64,000 bases of DNA from Afipia birgiae 34632 (lineage in GTDB: Bacteria; Pseudomonadota; Alphaproteobacteria; Rhizobiales; Xanthobacteraceae): positions 553,694 to 617,693 of the forward strand of contig NZ_HG326654.1 in assembly GCF_000308295.2 (NCBI RefSeq). The letters run 5' to 3'. How positions within the stretch are numbered: position 1 is the stretch's first letter; the number at the start of each line of letters is the position of its first letter. Positions 46,040 through 55,254 of the stretch are shown piece by piece. A program made the translations under genes and the position numbers. The notes under the pieces are model-generated. The model had not been told where the DNA came from. It did no database searches and saw nothing but the letters and a program-made list of their open reading frames with translations.

Positions 46040-48535
46040 CTAGACCGGGGTAATCTTGACCGCGCATTTCTTGAAATCCGTCTGTTTTGAAATCGGATCC
46101 GTCGCGTCGAGTGTGGACTTGTTGATGAGCTGGCTTGCATCGAACCAGGGCACAAAAACAACGCCGCGCGGCATGCGATTGCGCCCGCGCGTATCGACGC
46201 GCGTTCTGATTTCGCCGCGACGGGATGCCAGCTTGACCTCAGCCCCCTGATTGATGCCGCGTTCCCGCGCATCCTCGGCATGCATAAAGCAGAGTGCGCC
46301 CGGAAACGCCTTGTACAATTCCGGCACGCGCATGGTCATAGAGCCTGAGTGCCAGTGCTCCAGTACGCGGCCAGTCACCAGCCAGATATCGAACTCCTTG
46401 TCCGGAGACTCTGCCGGCGGCTCGTAAGGCACCGCGATAATTTTCGCCCGGCCGTCAGGCTGCCCATAGAACTCGATGCCCTTTCCGGGCTTTACATAAG
46501 GATCGAGGCCTTCGCGGTAGCGCCAGCGAGTTTCCTTGCCGTCGACCACAGGCCACCGCAAACCACGCACCTCGTGATACGTGTCAAACGGCGCGAGGTC
46601 ATGGCCGTGCCCCCGCCCGAATGATGCATATTCCTCGAACATGCCCTTCTGGACGTAGAATCCGAATGCCTTCGACTCATGGTTCTCATACTCGGCCGGA
46701 ATTTCAGTCACGGCAAAACGATCGACATTGCCGTTGCGGAACAGCACCTCGAACAGCGTCTTGCCTCGATAGTTCGGATTAGCCTGCAGGATATCCTGCG
46801 GCCAAACTTCGTCGGTCACAAACCGCTTAGAGAACTCCATCATTTGCCAAAGGTCCGAGCGCGCTTCACCGGGAGCCTTCACCAACTGGCGCCAGAAATG
46901 CGTTCGGCGCTCGGCATTGCCGTAGGCGCCTTCCTTCTCCACCCACATCGCAGCCGGCAAAATGAGGTCAGCCGCCATTGCGGTGACGGTAGGATAGGCA
47001 TCAGACACCACGATGAAGTTATCGGGATTGCGATAGCCGGGATAAGTCTCCTGCGAGCTGTTCGGCGCAGCCTGCAGGTTGTTGTTGACCTGGATCCAGT
47101 AGAAATTGAGTTTGCCGTCGCGCAACATCCGATCCTGCTCGACCGCATGATACCCCGGCTTTTCGGGGACCAGACCATGCGGCACGCGCCATAGTTCCTC
47201 GGCGCGCTTGCGGTGTTCGGGGTTGGTCACCGTCATGTCCGCCGGCAGACGGTGCGCGAAGGTACCGACCTCCCGCGCGGTGCCACACGCTGACGGCTGC
47301 CCGGTCAGCGAGAACGGCGAATTGCCGGGCTCGGAGATTTTTCCAGTCAGCAGATGGATGTTGTAGACGAGTTGGTTGGCCCATACGCCGCGCACATGCT
47401 GGTTGAAGCCCATCGTCCACAGCGACATGACCTTGCGCGATGGGTCGGCATACAACTCGGCCAGTTCCTGAAGGAAGCCACGCTCCACGCCGGTGAGCGC
47501 CGAAACTCTCTCCAGCGTGTAGTCTTTCACGAATTTCGCATAGGCGTCGAAATCGATCGGCTCTGTCGCGCCGGGATTAGCCGCCCCCTTGGCTTTTTGC
47601 TCGGCCGGATTGTCCGGCCGTAGCCCGTAGCCGATATCGGTCGCGCCCTTCACGAATGACGTGTGATTGTTCACGAAATCCTTGTTGACCCGGCCGGTGG
47701 TGATGATGTGGTTGGCGATGTAGTTGAGGATGGCCAGATCGGTGCCCGGCTTGAAGACGATCGGAATGTCGGCGAGGTCGGAACTGCGATGGGTGAAGGT
47801 GGAGAGCACCGCGACCTTGACGTGTGGGTGGCTCAGGCGGCGATCAGTCAGGCGTGTCCAGAGGATCGGATGCATCTCGGCCATGTTCGATCCCCACAGC
47901 ACGAACGCATCTGCGGCCTCGAAATCGTCGTAGCATCCCATCGGCTCGTCCGCTCCGAACGTGCGCATAAACGCATAAGCCGCCGAAGCCATGCAGTGGC
48001 GCGCGTTGGGATCGAGATTGTTGGAGCGGAAGCCCGCGCGCATCAGCTTGGTTGCCGCATACCCTTCCCAAACAGTCCACTGACCTGAACCGAACATACC
48101 AACCGCGGTCGGACCTTTCGCCTTGAGGACAGCCTTCATGCGGCTTGCCATCACATCGAAGGCCTCATCCCAGCCCACTGGCTCAAACTCACCATTCTTG
48201 TCGTAGATGCCGTTCTTCTTGCGCATCAGCGGCGTCGTCAGACGGTCGCCGCCATACATGATCTTCGACAGAAAATAGCCTTTAATACAATTCAGGCCGC
48301 GGTTTACTTCCGCCAGGGTATCGCCATGTGTCGCAACAACCTTGCCGCCTTTCACCCCGACCATGACACCGCATCCGGTGCCACAAAAACGGCACGGCGC
48401 CTTGGACCATTTGATCTCAAGCGATCCGATACCTTGCGCGATCGGTTGCGCTGCGGCGGGGACGGTGATGTTGGCCGCAGCGGCGGCAATCGCAGCGGCT
48501 TGGGCCTTGAGCATCTCGCGTCGAGAGAGAGTCAT
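46040..48535 (-). CDS. napA: Periplasmic nitrate reductase catalytic subunit
   Basis: An 831-residue Mo-bis-MGD enzyme that reduces nitrate to nitrite in the periplasm. The Tat signal SRREMLK is at 4-10. A 4Fe-4S cluster is ligated by C48, C51, C55 and C83, and C181 (NARHCMASA) is the predicted Mo ligand. The rest matches the molybdopterin oxidoreductase domains and the C-terminal dinucleotide-binding domain. Its start overlaps napD by 4 bp, indicating translational coupling. NapD binds its Tat peptide before export. Confidence 0.97.
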   Translation of the reverse strand: MTLSRREMLKAQAAAIAAAAANITVPAAAQPIAQGIGSLEIKWSKAPCRFCGTGCGVMVGVKGGKVVATHGDTLAEVNRGLNCIKGYFLSKIMYGGDRLTTPLMRKKNGIYDKNGEFEPVGWDEAFDVMASRMKAVLKAKGPTAVGMFGSGQWTVWEGYAATKLMRAGFRSNNLDPNARHCMASAAYAFMRTFGADEPMGCYDDFEAADAFVLWGSNMAEMHPILWTRLTDRRLSHPHVKVAVLSTFTHRSSDLADIPIVFKPGTDLAILNYIANHIITTGRVNKDFVNNHTSFVKGATDIGYGLRPDNPAEQKAKGAANPGATEPIDFDAYAKFVKDYTLERVSALTGVERGFLQELAELYADPSRKVMSLWTMGFNQHVRGVWANQLVYNIHLLTGKISEPGNSPFSLTGQPSACGTAREVGTFAHRLPADMTVTNPEHRKRAEELWRVPHGLVPEKPGYHAVEQDRMLRDGKLNFYWIQVNNNLQAAPNSSQETYPGYRNPDNFIVVSDAYPTVTAMAADLILPAAMWVEKEGAYGNAERRTHFWRQLVKAPGEARSDLWQMMEFSKRFVTDEVWPQDILQANPNYRGKTLFEVLFRNGNVDRFAVTEIPAEYENHESKAFGFYVQKGMFEEYASFGRGHGHDLAPFDTYHEVRGLRWPVVDGKETRWRYREGLDPYVKPGKGIEFYGQPDGRAKIIAVPYEPPAESPDKEFDIWLVTGRVLEHWHSGSMTMRVPELYKAFPGALCFMHAEDARERGINQGAEVKLASRRGEIRTRVDTRGRNRMPRGVVFVPWFDASQLINKSTLDATDPISKQTDFKKCAVKITPV

Positions 48536-48843
48536 CGTTCCTCACCATGCCCGGCAGAATCCTCGATCTGCTCGAAAACCATGTTGGCGGACAGCACGCC
48601 TTCCCATCCTGATATCTCGGCGAGCCGCGCGCCAAGCGCACCACTATCCGGCCCCTCAAGGACGATGACGATCTTCGACGCATTGCGGTGATGGACTTCG
48701 ACTTCGGGCAACTCCGATAACAGCTGCACGACATTTTCAAGATGCTTCGGCAGGACGGAAACCACTGCGCTCGAGATGTGAATGACGGGAGCCTGAAGAT
48801 GCCCTGACAGAAGCGTTCGTCGCGAAAGCCTAGGCTCTTTCAT
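48532..48843 (-). CDS. napD: NapD chaperone for periplasmic nitrate reductase
   Basis: A 103-residue cytoplasmic maturation factor. The ferredoxin-like NapD core starts near [20 protein letters not shown] (about 22-41) and continues through [17 protein letters not shown]. It binds the NapA signal peptide to block premature export. Unusually the first 20 residues, [20 protein letters not shown], contain an SRRTLL stretch resembling a Tat motif; E. coli NapD begins directly at the core. The end overlaps napA by 4 bp. Confidence 0.93.
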   Translation of the reverse strand: MKEPRLSRRTLLSGHLQAPVIHISSAVVSVLPKHLENVVQLLSELPEVEVHHRNASKIVIVLEGPDSGALGARLAEISGWEGVLSANMVFEQIEDSAGHGEER

Positions 48844-48852
48844 GGCTGCTCC

Positions 48853-49050
48853 TCAGTTTGGCGGACCCGGTGGTCCCAATACCAACTGTAACATCCAGAC
48901 CAGGAAGCCATAGCCGCCGACCACGCCGACGGCGACAACGGGCCATATCAAGGCTGCGATGATGAAGAACACGATGAATTCGTCGCGCCGGGTGCGCGGG
49001 AGCGCGGAATGATCTCTGACCTCAGTTTCGCTCGAAACCCTGTCCATCAT
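48853..49050 (-). CDS. napE: NapE, small membrane protein of nitrate reductase operon
   Basis: A 65-residue protein with a charged N-terminus (MMDRVSSETEVRDHSALPRTR) and one membrane helix (about 25-57, FIVFFIIAALIWPVVAVGVV...). This is the normal NapE form, whose role is unclear. It starts the napEDABC order, as in Bradyrhizobium and Rhodobacter. A start at 49047 is equally possible (double ATG). The 10-bp gap to napD suggests co-transcription. No clear FNR/FixK site was found before it. Confidence 0.9.
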   Translation of the reverse strand: MMDRVSSETEVRDHSALPRTRRDEFIVFFIIAALIWPVVAVGVVGGYGFLVWMLQLVLGPPGPPN

Positions 49051-49205
49051 CGCGCCTTTGGCATATCCAAAGTTAGTCGAAGACTATCCGAGGCATATGA
49101 AGCCAGCAAGACCAAAGGTCAGCTTTAAAGGTCACGGATTTTGACCAACTGACGTCAGGTAAAAGTTGAACCAATAATTCCAGCTCGGCGCATTGCAGCA
49201 GAGCT

Positions 49206-49652
49206 TCAAGGCCATACGGCGAAAGATCGAGCCTGTCCGTCCGATCGTGCGGTGGCATCGAGACGTTGTTTGTTTGGCGACCGACCTGTCTCCCGCTTGT
49301 AGAAGCGGCTGAAGTAAGCCGGATCGTGGAAACCGAGCGTCTCCGCGACCTCGGCGATCTTCAAACCGGAATCGTCGAGCAGCGTGTCGGCTTCCGCGAT
49401 GAGGCGCTCGTGGATGATAGATAGCGGCGACCGCCCCGTCGCCCTGCGGACGGTGGCGTTCAATCGGTCTGCCGTGACGCCAGCCTCTGCGGCATATCGC
49501 GCGATGGTCCAGTGATCGCGCAGGTGCACTTCGACCGCATGCAGAAATTTGTGCACGAAGGTGCGGGAAGCGGCTGCGTTTCGCGAACCAGAGCCAAACT
49601 CAAGCCGAAGTTCGCGATGGTCACGGGGACCGCAAATACGAGGGCACCGCAA
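49206..49652 (-). pseudogene. AraC-type HTH fragment (N-terminally truncated regulator)
   Basis: The reverse strand encodes an AraC-family C-terminal DNA-binding domain: SLHEVHLR-like lead, then TIARYAAEAGVTADRLNATVR and GLKIAEVAETLGFHDPAYFS, the two helix-turn-helix units, closing near FYKRETGRSPNKQR. The usual 150-200-residue sensing domain is missing: the sequence upstream of 49652 has no such coding signal. The only start available is a TTG. It is therefore probably a remnant of a regulator, though a short solitary HTH protein cannot be excluded. It lies at the edge between the nap operon and the secretion cassette. Confidence 0.65.
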
Positions 49653-49705
49653 ATACGATGGAGGGGTTCGGAATCGTCATCCGCGCCACACCGATAACCC
49701 CTTGG

Positions 49706-50716
49706 CTAGAACGATAGTTCAAATTCCTTCTTCAAAACGACTTTGCCATCGCGCTCAACAACATATGTCGCTTTGTAGACACCCTGATCCCAACCACCCA
49801 CAGGACGCTTTCTGCCGGCAAACAGCATGACTTGCGCCTTGTTCTTATCGAGGGGAACAGCGCGGTTTTCCGCTAAGACGTTCCCGACGGGATTTGTCAC
49901 CGCGAGCCGTTGTGTATCGCCTGCCTTAAGACCTATCGCCCGAATGAAGGCAACGATAGCCGGCGAGTCGATCGCAGGTAGCTTTTTCTCCGCGTTGCCG
50001 TCTTCGATAATATCCATCGTGACGGGACTGCTTGTGAAGCCAGCATTCAGGACCGCTCGCTCTTGATACGCCAATTGCTCGCGAAGCGAAGGGTCCCAGA
50101 GAGACTCGCCGCCATCACAAGTGCCCGATGGCCTGCCGTATGCGAAGGGATCGGCAATTCTGCCCTGATGCCTGACGGTGAAATGGAGATGGGGATACTC
50201 GGTGAGTCCCGAAAGGCCGACCTGCCCGAGAGGCTGCCCGGCTTTCACCAGATCGCCGGGCTTGACCTGCAGGCTGCCTTTGGCCATGTGGCAATATTGC
50301 GTTTCCCAATGGTCAGGATGCTCTATGATGACGCCATTGCCGCATTCAATGTCGCGGACCGCTTCAGGCGCCGATTTGAGAAAAGAGCCATCCGGGACAC
50401 CGTCGCGGGTACGAACCACACGACCGCTCGCAGAAGCCAGGACATTGACACCAGCCCGCTGCGCGTCCAGCGAGCGCAAGCGAAAATCGGTGCCGTTGTG
50501 GCCGTCATAGGTCAGCGTTCCGCATTTGTAATCCTTTTCAGCCGACGAGGAATCGATATCGACGTAGTTCTGGATATTGCAGGTACGGCCCGGATCGCAG
50601 GCCAGGGGCATCTTCAATCGGACGTTCTCGGCAACAACGCTGGGGATAAGCGCAAGCATCGAGCCGGTAATGACGCAGACTTCGCGGAAGATCGACCATG
50701 TTGTACTCCTCTGCAT
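49706..50716 (-). CDS. M23-family metallopeptidase (LytM-like, exported)
   Basis: A 336-residue zinc endopeptidase that likely cuts peptide bonds in peptidoglycan or secreted proteins. A signal peptide covers about 1-29 (VITGSMLALIPSVVAE). The LytM metal ligands are H73 and D77 (GHNGTD), with H176 and H178 in HLHFTVRH and H143 in YCHMAKGS, so it should be catalytically competent. Six or more Cys, including C40, C46, C65 and C125, suggest disulfides. A C-terminal domain (about 235-336) resembles an immunoglobulin-like module with unknown partner. It is 84 bp downstream of the LuxR gene on the same strand. Confidence 0.9.
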   Translation of the reverse strand: MQRSTTWSIFREVCVITGSMLALIPSVVAENVRLKMPLACDPGRTCNIQNYVDIDSSSAEKDYKCGTLTYDGHNGTDFRLRSLDAQRAGVNVLASASGRVVRTRDGVPDGSFLKSAPEAVRDIECGNGVIIEHPDHWETQYCHMAKGSLQVKPGDLVKAGQPLGQVGLSGLTEYPHLHFTVRHQGRIADPFAYGRPSGTCDGGESLWDPSLREQLAYQERAVLNAGFTSSPVTMDIIEDGNAEKKLPAIDSPAIVAFIRAIGLKAGDTQRLAVTNPVGNVLAENRAVPLDKNKAQVMLFAGRKRPVGGWDQGVYKATYVVERDGKVVLKKEFELSF

Positions 50717-50800
50717 GTAGGAACCGCCTGCCCATCAGTTTGATCACGTGCCTGCTATCGCTCCACAGCCGGCATCCCATATCTTCGATGCCAGTATGCT

Positions 50801-51997
50801 CTAATGAGTCCTCTCGCCCAGTCGGGGGGCCGATATGCCTCGACCCACGGCCTTTTCGCGCCTGCCCGCACCAAATGGCGACAATGTGAGATGATAGAGC
50901 AAGAAAAATTCGGACTGCCGGTTGATTCCCAACTTGAGCATAATCCGCTTGGTATAGGTTCTAACCGTTGCTTCGGTCAGTCCGAGGTCTGCACCGATGT
51001 GGCGCGGGCACTGCCCCTGCAGTATGCGGGCGATAATCCTCTCCTCGGCCCAGTTCAAGCTAAATGCCGACGCTATCCGTTTAGCACCCGACACTTCATC
51101 GAATTGCGGCACGATCACCAGAACTTTCCCCGCATCGTAGTGCGCGGGCACCGCGCCCATTCTGGCAAAGGCAAACTGCTGACGATCGGTGGAGAGTGGC
51201 ACTGTCGTGTTCAGCCATCCTTGGCCCCCGTGAGACGCTAGCATCTCGCGCAACGCCTCCTTCAAGTCTTCCGTTACCGAAGTGCTCAACCCCGCAAGCA
51301 TGCCGCGCTCCACTGTCAGGAGCTTGCGCTGAGCAAGGAGATTCCGTCCGCTACTGTTGACTTCGTGAACGCGTAAATCCTCGTCCACAACGATGGCAGG
51401 ATAAATAAGCTCTTCCAACCATGTTTGGAGGTCGGAATGCCAGCGCGGCGGCTGCGCAAGGGCATTGGCGGTCTCCCACATCGTGCGCACGGCGCGTGCA
51501 AGGCAAGGAATCTCCGCTGGAAGAAGCGGTGCCCGCCGCCATCCAGCAACAAACACCACCGTTACCCCGTCCCCGGCAGCAAACCGTCCTATGACGGAGT
51601 GACTTCTCGCCCCTGGTTCCGATCCAATCAACTTCCGCACGAAAGCGGTGCGTGCACTGACAGGATCGAGAAAGGTATTATCGATATCGGATGCGTTGCG
51701 CGCAATTCGAGCAACCGTCGTTGCGCAGGACGGATCGATTGTCACGCGCCCAACTCTCGCCTCTTCTATCGTCGCGCCCGCACGCGACATGGTGGCCACA
51801 TAACAACTTGGGCAATCCAACAATTCCGTGACAGCGCGCCCAAATTGCTCCATCACAACACGCCGCGCCGCTTTCTCCCGGCTGGGCCACGGCGGCAACT
51901 GTATCGAGAGATGTTCCACATTGTGGAGAGATTGCGCGCGTTCGACGCGGGCAAAACGGCTCCCTCGGGAGGGCAGTGCTTTGCTGTTCTCGTACAC
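50801..51997 (-). CDS. LuxR-family transcriptional regulator with sensor-like N-terminus
   Basis: A 398-residue regulator. The C-terminal LuxR-type HTH (about 315-375) shows LNWAEERIIARILQGQCP, then IGADLGLTEATVRTYTKRI. The middle has a PAS-like section (IYPAIVVDEDLRVHEVN). The N-terminal region is a GAF-like or other unknown sensor, and no receiver domain is visible. The start is GTG at 51997, preceded by GGGAG; a GTG at 52015 is also in frame. It lies 45 bp after the HlyD gene and may be co-transcribed with the exporter, making it a plausible regulator of the RTX gene. Confidence 0.87.
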   Translation of the reverse strand: MYENSKALPSRGSRFARVERAQSLHNVEHLSIQLPPWPSREKAARRVVMEQFGRAVTELLDCPSCYVATMSRAGATIEEARVGRVTIDPSCATTVARIARNASDIDNTFLDPVSARTAFVRKLIGSEPGARSHSVIGRFAAGDGVTVVFVAGWRRAPLLPAEIPCLARAVRTMWETANALAQPPRWHSDLQTWLEELIYPAIVVDEDLRVHEVNSSGRNLLAQRKLLTVERGMLAGLSTSVTEDLKEALREMLASHGGQGWLNTTVPLSTDRQQFAFARMGAVPAHYDAGKVLVIVPQFDEVSGAKRIASAFSLNWAEERIIARILQGQCPRHIGADLGLTEATVRTYTKRIMLKLGINRQSEFFLLYHLTLSPFGAGRREKAVGRGISAPRLGERTH

Positions 51998-52042
51998 CTG
52001 CGTCTCCCTCGGCACTGATCGCGGCCAGCTTCATGCTGGCCG

Positions 52043-53413
52043 TTAACTCTCCCTGAACGCGCGATGTATCCGCAGTTTCATCGGCTGCAGCAAATACTCC
52101 GCAAAGGTTCTTTCTCCCGTCTCGACGAATACCTCGACGGGCATACCCGGCAACAACGATGACAGATAGGGAGCACTCTCTGTTTTGTGGTCCAGTTCAA
52201 CTTCCGTCATGTAGGACGCGACGCCGCTCTTTGCATCGACCAAAGCATCGGCCGCAACTGCCACGACTTTTCCATCGAGTAATGGTCTGCGACGGGTATT
52301 GAGCGCGTGAACGCGCACTCGCGCGGATTGTCCCGGATAGACCTCTTCTCGGTCTGTCGGCTTCACTGTCGCTTCTATGACAAGCCGGTCTTCCATGGGA
52401 ACGATTTCCAGAAGAGTTTCCCGGGGCGCAAGCACTGCACTCAGATCCCTGCTATTAAGGCCGACGATCTTTCCGCTCTCGGGCGCGCGCAGTTCAGACC
52501 GCGCAAGCTGGCTCCGCAACGCGGCAATTCGATGTCTGAGGTCGCCGATTTCCTCGCTCAGAGCATGCCGCTGTTTGGCGATGTCTTGGTTTTGATTGAA
52601 ATTCAACTGAAGTCGCCGATCTTCAAGCTCTGCGATCTTTCCCCGGCTTTCAGCGATGGTAGCCGCGTTGCGCGTAATTTGCGCGCTGGCCTCCGCCTCT
52701 GCCCGTTTAAGCGCCAGCACACGGGGTTTGCGCGCAAGGCCCTTCTCCAGCAGGAAACTCGTATCCGCAATCTCCTCATTCAGGTATGCAAGTTGTTGTT
52801 CAACACCCTTGGTGTTGCCCTCCAGACCTCTGATGGTGTCTGTCAATTGTAGCATCTGCTGATCTATCAGTTTCCGCTCACCATCGAGAGCCGTTTGCCG
52901 GGCAAGGAATTCCGCTTCCTGACTCTCGATGGCTATGCGTGCTGCCGGACGTGTCGCATTCGTTTGAAGTTCGTCGGGGAAAGAAATTGACTTGGCTCGG
53001 ATTTGTTCCGCAGCAAGACGCGCTTCCACTGCAAGATCAGAAAAAAGCTTCGTCTCAAGCGAGCCGAGGCTTGCCTCAATCTGTGCTGTATCGAGCCGCG
53101 CGATGAGTTGGCCCGTTTTGACGTGATCGTTCTCCCTGACGAGAATCGACTTGATGATTCCACCTTCAAGATGTTGCACGGCCTTGCGCTTCGAATGTAC
53201 CTTTATGACACCGGGCGCAATAACAGCGCTGCGAAGCGGAACTGTGGTCGCCCATACACCGAAGCCGCAGAACTGCACGACGAGCAGCACACACCCCCAG
53301 GCGATGATTCGTCTCATATCGGATCGCGGTCGCTCTCCACCTACCAGCGATTGATGCGCCTCCGCACCAGGCGGCAATAATGCGACGGCCCGACTGTGAT
53401 GAGCTTGCGTCAT
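52043..53413 (-). CDS. HlyD-family type I secretion periplasmic adaptor subunit
   Basis: A 456-residue membrane fusion protein for type I secretion. One N-terminal membrane helix (about 35-57, IIAWGCVLLVVQFCGFGVW) is followed by a long coiled coil (about 100-290) and the C-terminal beta barrel/lipoyl regions. It bridges the ABC transporter to an outer-membrane TolC-like channel. The sequence resembles PrtE/AprE/LapC-type adaptors. Its ATG overlaps the ABC gene's stop (ATGA), so translation is coupled. No outer-membrane channel gene is in the window. Confidence 0.94.
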   Translation of the reverse strand: MTQAHHSRAVALLPPGAEAHQSLVGGERPRSDMRRIIAWGCVLLVVQFCGFGVWATTVPLRSAVIAPGVIKVHSKRKAVQHLEGGIIKSILVRENDHVKTGQLIARLDTAQIEASLGSLETKLFSDLAVEARLAAEQIRAKSISFPDELQTNATRPAARIAIESQEAEFLARQTALDGERKLIDQQMLQLTDTIRGLEGNTKGVEQQLAYLNEEIADTSFLLEKGLARKPRVLALKRAEAEASAQITRNAATIAESRGKIAELEDRRLQLNFNQNQDIAKQRHALSEEIGDLRHRIAALRSQLARSELRAPESGKIVGLNSRDLSAVLAPRETLLEIVPMEDRLVIEATVKPTDREEVYPGQSARVRVHALNTRRRPLLDGKVVAVAADALVDAKSGVASYMTEVELDHKTESAPYLSSLLPGMPVEVFVETGERTFAEYLLQPMKLRIHRAFRES

Positions 53414-55173
53414 CGAATCGCCTCCCTCGTCGGCAGCTTTTGAAGTTCCATTTCGCGCGGGAGTGTACGCGGGGGCTGCATTGGCGTAGATCCGGGGACA
53501 CTGATCGGCAGCACGCCGGACGGCGGACCGAACGCCAGTTGAATTCCATCCCTCAAAAGGAGTACTGCATCAGCAATAGTCAGGAGGCGGGGTCGATGTG
53601 TCACAATTACAAGTGTGGCGCCGCGCGCCTTGGCTTGCTGGACAGCGTAACACAGCGCCTCTTCCCCGTCGGGATCGAGATTGGCATTAGGCTCATCCAG
53701 CAAGATCAACCTGCGGTCGCCGAAGAACGCACGCGCCAGACCGATACGCTGGCGCTGTCCGCCGGAAAGCTTGTTGCCGTCGCGGCCTATTTCGGTCTGA
53801 TAACCGTGCGGCAGTGACAAAATCATATCGTGCGCCTGCGCGAGCGTGGCAGCGGCAATGATATCCTCGTCGCGGGCGGCGTCATCAAAACCAGCGATCG
53901 CCTCTGCGACCGTTCCGCCGAGAAGCTGAACGTCTTGCGGAAGATAGCCGACGAACTGTCCAAGCTGGTCTGGATCCCAATTATCGAGAGTCGAACGGTC
54001 CAGTCGAATTGTGCCGCTGCTCGGCGACTCAAGCGCCGCGAGCATGCGTAGCAGGGTCGACTTCCCTGCTCCTGTCGGGCCTATCACAACAACGATCTCC
54101 GAGCGCCGACACCGAAACGTTATACCCGCGAGGATCGGGCGCTTCACCGTGGGTACCCGGTACGTCACTTGATGAATGTCGATTTCTCCCGAGGGTCGCG
54201 GAAGCAACGTCCTTCTCTTTCGTTCAAGAACCGGCGCTACCGTCGCGCGCACTTGCGCCCAGGCCTCGTGCGCGGATGTGAGTGCACGCCACGCCGAAAT
54301 CAAGCTCTCCATGGGTTGCAGCGTGCGAGCAATGAGGATCGAACTCGCGATCAGGCTACCCGCCAACACTTCATTTTGAAGCACGAGCCATGCACCGACC
54401 CCAATGGCTCCGATCTGCAAAATTGTTCTTATCATGCGCGCCGCGGACGCGATTGCGGCGACGCGCTCGCTCGCCCGAACAACCGGCGAGAGAGCTTCGT
54501 CATTCAGACGCATGAACTCCCGGACCGCCCCTCGGGTCCAACCCATCGCCCGCACGAGGCTGGCATGCCGGACGATGCCATCCAGCACGGCCTGTGTTCG
54601 CAACGCAGACTGCGACGCTTGCGCAAGTTCCGTACGTGCGACCCAGCGGCCGACGATGCCCATGACCAGCAGAATTCCAGTTCCGATCAGGGCGATGACG
54701 CCGTACCAAAGGTGGAGAAAAAAGAGAATTAGAATGAACAGCGGGAGGAATGGGGCATCGATCAGCGTCGCAACCGTTCCACTCGACAGAAAAGTTCTTA
54801 ACTCGCGGACCCTGACGAGATCGTGCGTCCTACCGTCGCCGCGTCTGGCAGGGTCCACAATCGTGCTTTCGAGCACGATGGGTGCGATGCTGCGCTCAAA
54901 TCCGACTGCGAAGCGGCTTAGAAGCCTGCCTCGGAGCGTATCGAACATCGCGCTGAAAACGAGAGCACATACGGCAATAACCGTAAGGCCAACCAGAGTT
55001 TCAATGCTGCCGCTACCAATGACCCGATCGAATACCTCGATGGAGTAGAACGGGATAACGAGCAGCAGCAAATTGATCGACACACTGAAGGTTACGATCC
55101 ACACAAATGCAAACCGTCCCGGAATCAATCCAAGCAGCGATCTCTTACTGGACGCTGGGATACTCGAATACAT
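53410..55173 (-). CDS. Type I secretion system permease/ATPase (PrtD-like ABC transporter)
   Basis: A 587-residue half-size ABC exporter. The membrane domain covers about 20-310 with six helices (FSVSINLLLLVIPFYSIEVFD). The ATPase domain has Walker A GPTGAGKST, the signature LSGGQRQR, and Walker B RLILLDEPNA; the D- and H-loops (NLDPDGEEA, VIVTHRPR) are complete. No C39 peptidase domain is present, as is normal for RTX protease/lipase exporters. It exports unfolded substrates with C-terminal signals in one step. It lies 81 bp after the RTX gene, across a terminator. Confidence 0.95.
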   Translation of the reverse strand: MYSSIPASSKRSLLGLIPGRFAFVWIVTFSVSINLLLLVIPFYSIEVFDRVIGSGSIETLVGLTVIAVCALVFSAMFDTLRGRLLSRFAVGFERSIAPIVLESTIVDPARRGDGRTHDLVRVRELRTFLSSGTVATLIDAPFLPLFILILFFLHLWYGVIALIGTGILLVMGIVGRWVARTELAQASQSALRTQAVLDGIVRHASLVRAMGWTRGAVREFMRLNDEALSPVVRASERVAAIASAARMIRTILQIGAIGVGAWLVLQNEVLAGSLIASSILIARTLQPMESLISAWRALTSAHEAWAQVRATVAPVLERKRRTLLPRPSGEIDIHQVTYRVPTVKRPILAGITFRCRRSEIVVVIGPTGAGKSTLLRMLAALESPSSGTIRLDRSTLDNWDPDQLGQFVGYLPQDVQLLGGTVAEAIAGFDDAARDEDIIAAATLAQAHDMILSLPHGYQTEIGRDGNKLSGGQRQRIGLARAFFGDRRLILLDEPNANLDPDGEEALCYAVQQAKARGATLVIVTHRPRLLTIADAVLLLRDGIQLAFGPPSGVLPISVPGSTPMQPPRTLPREMELQKLPTREAIR

Positions 55174-55207
55174 GACTGGTCGATACGATCACTGACAGAG
55201 TAGTGCG

Positions 55208-55243
55208 AAAAACCAATGGAGCGACCTGACGGCCGCCCCATTG
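55208..55243 (-). terminator. Rho-independent terminator between the RTX gene and its exporter
   Basis: Read on the minus strand, the stem CAATGGGGCG (55243-55234) pairs with CGCTCCATTG (55223-55214), ten pairs with one G-U, a 10-nt loop, then GTTTTT (55213-55208). It would stop most transcripts after the RTX gene, allowing only partial read-through into the ABC/HlyD genes. Confidence 0.85.
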
Positions 55244-55254
55244 AACAATAGTTA

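Noticed and set aside
49058-49158. Possible FNR/FixK site before napE (TTGG-CATAT-CCAA at 49058-49070; CTGACGTCAG at 49149-49158)
   Set aside because: Spacing of the first is 13 rather than 14 bases and half-sites lack TTGAT; the second is a generic palindrome. Neither is strong enough to call.
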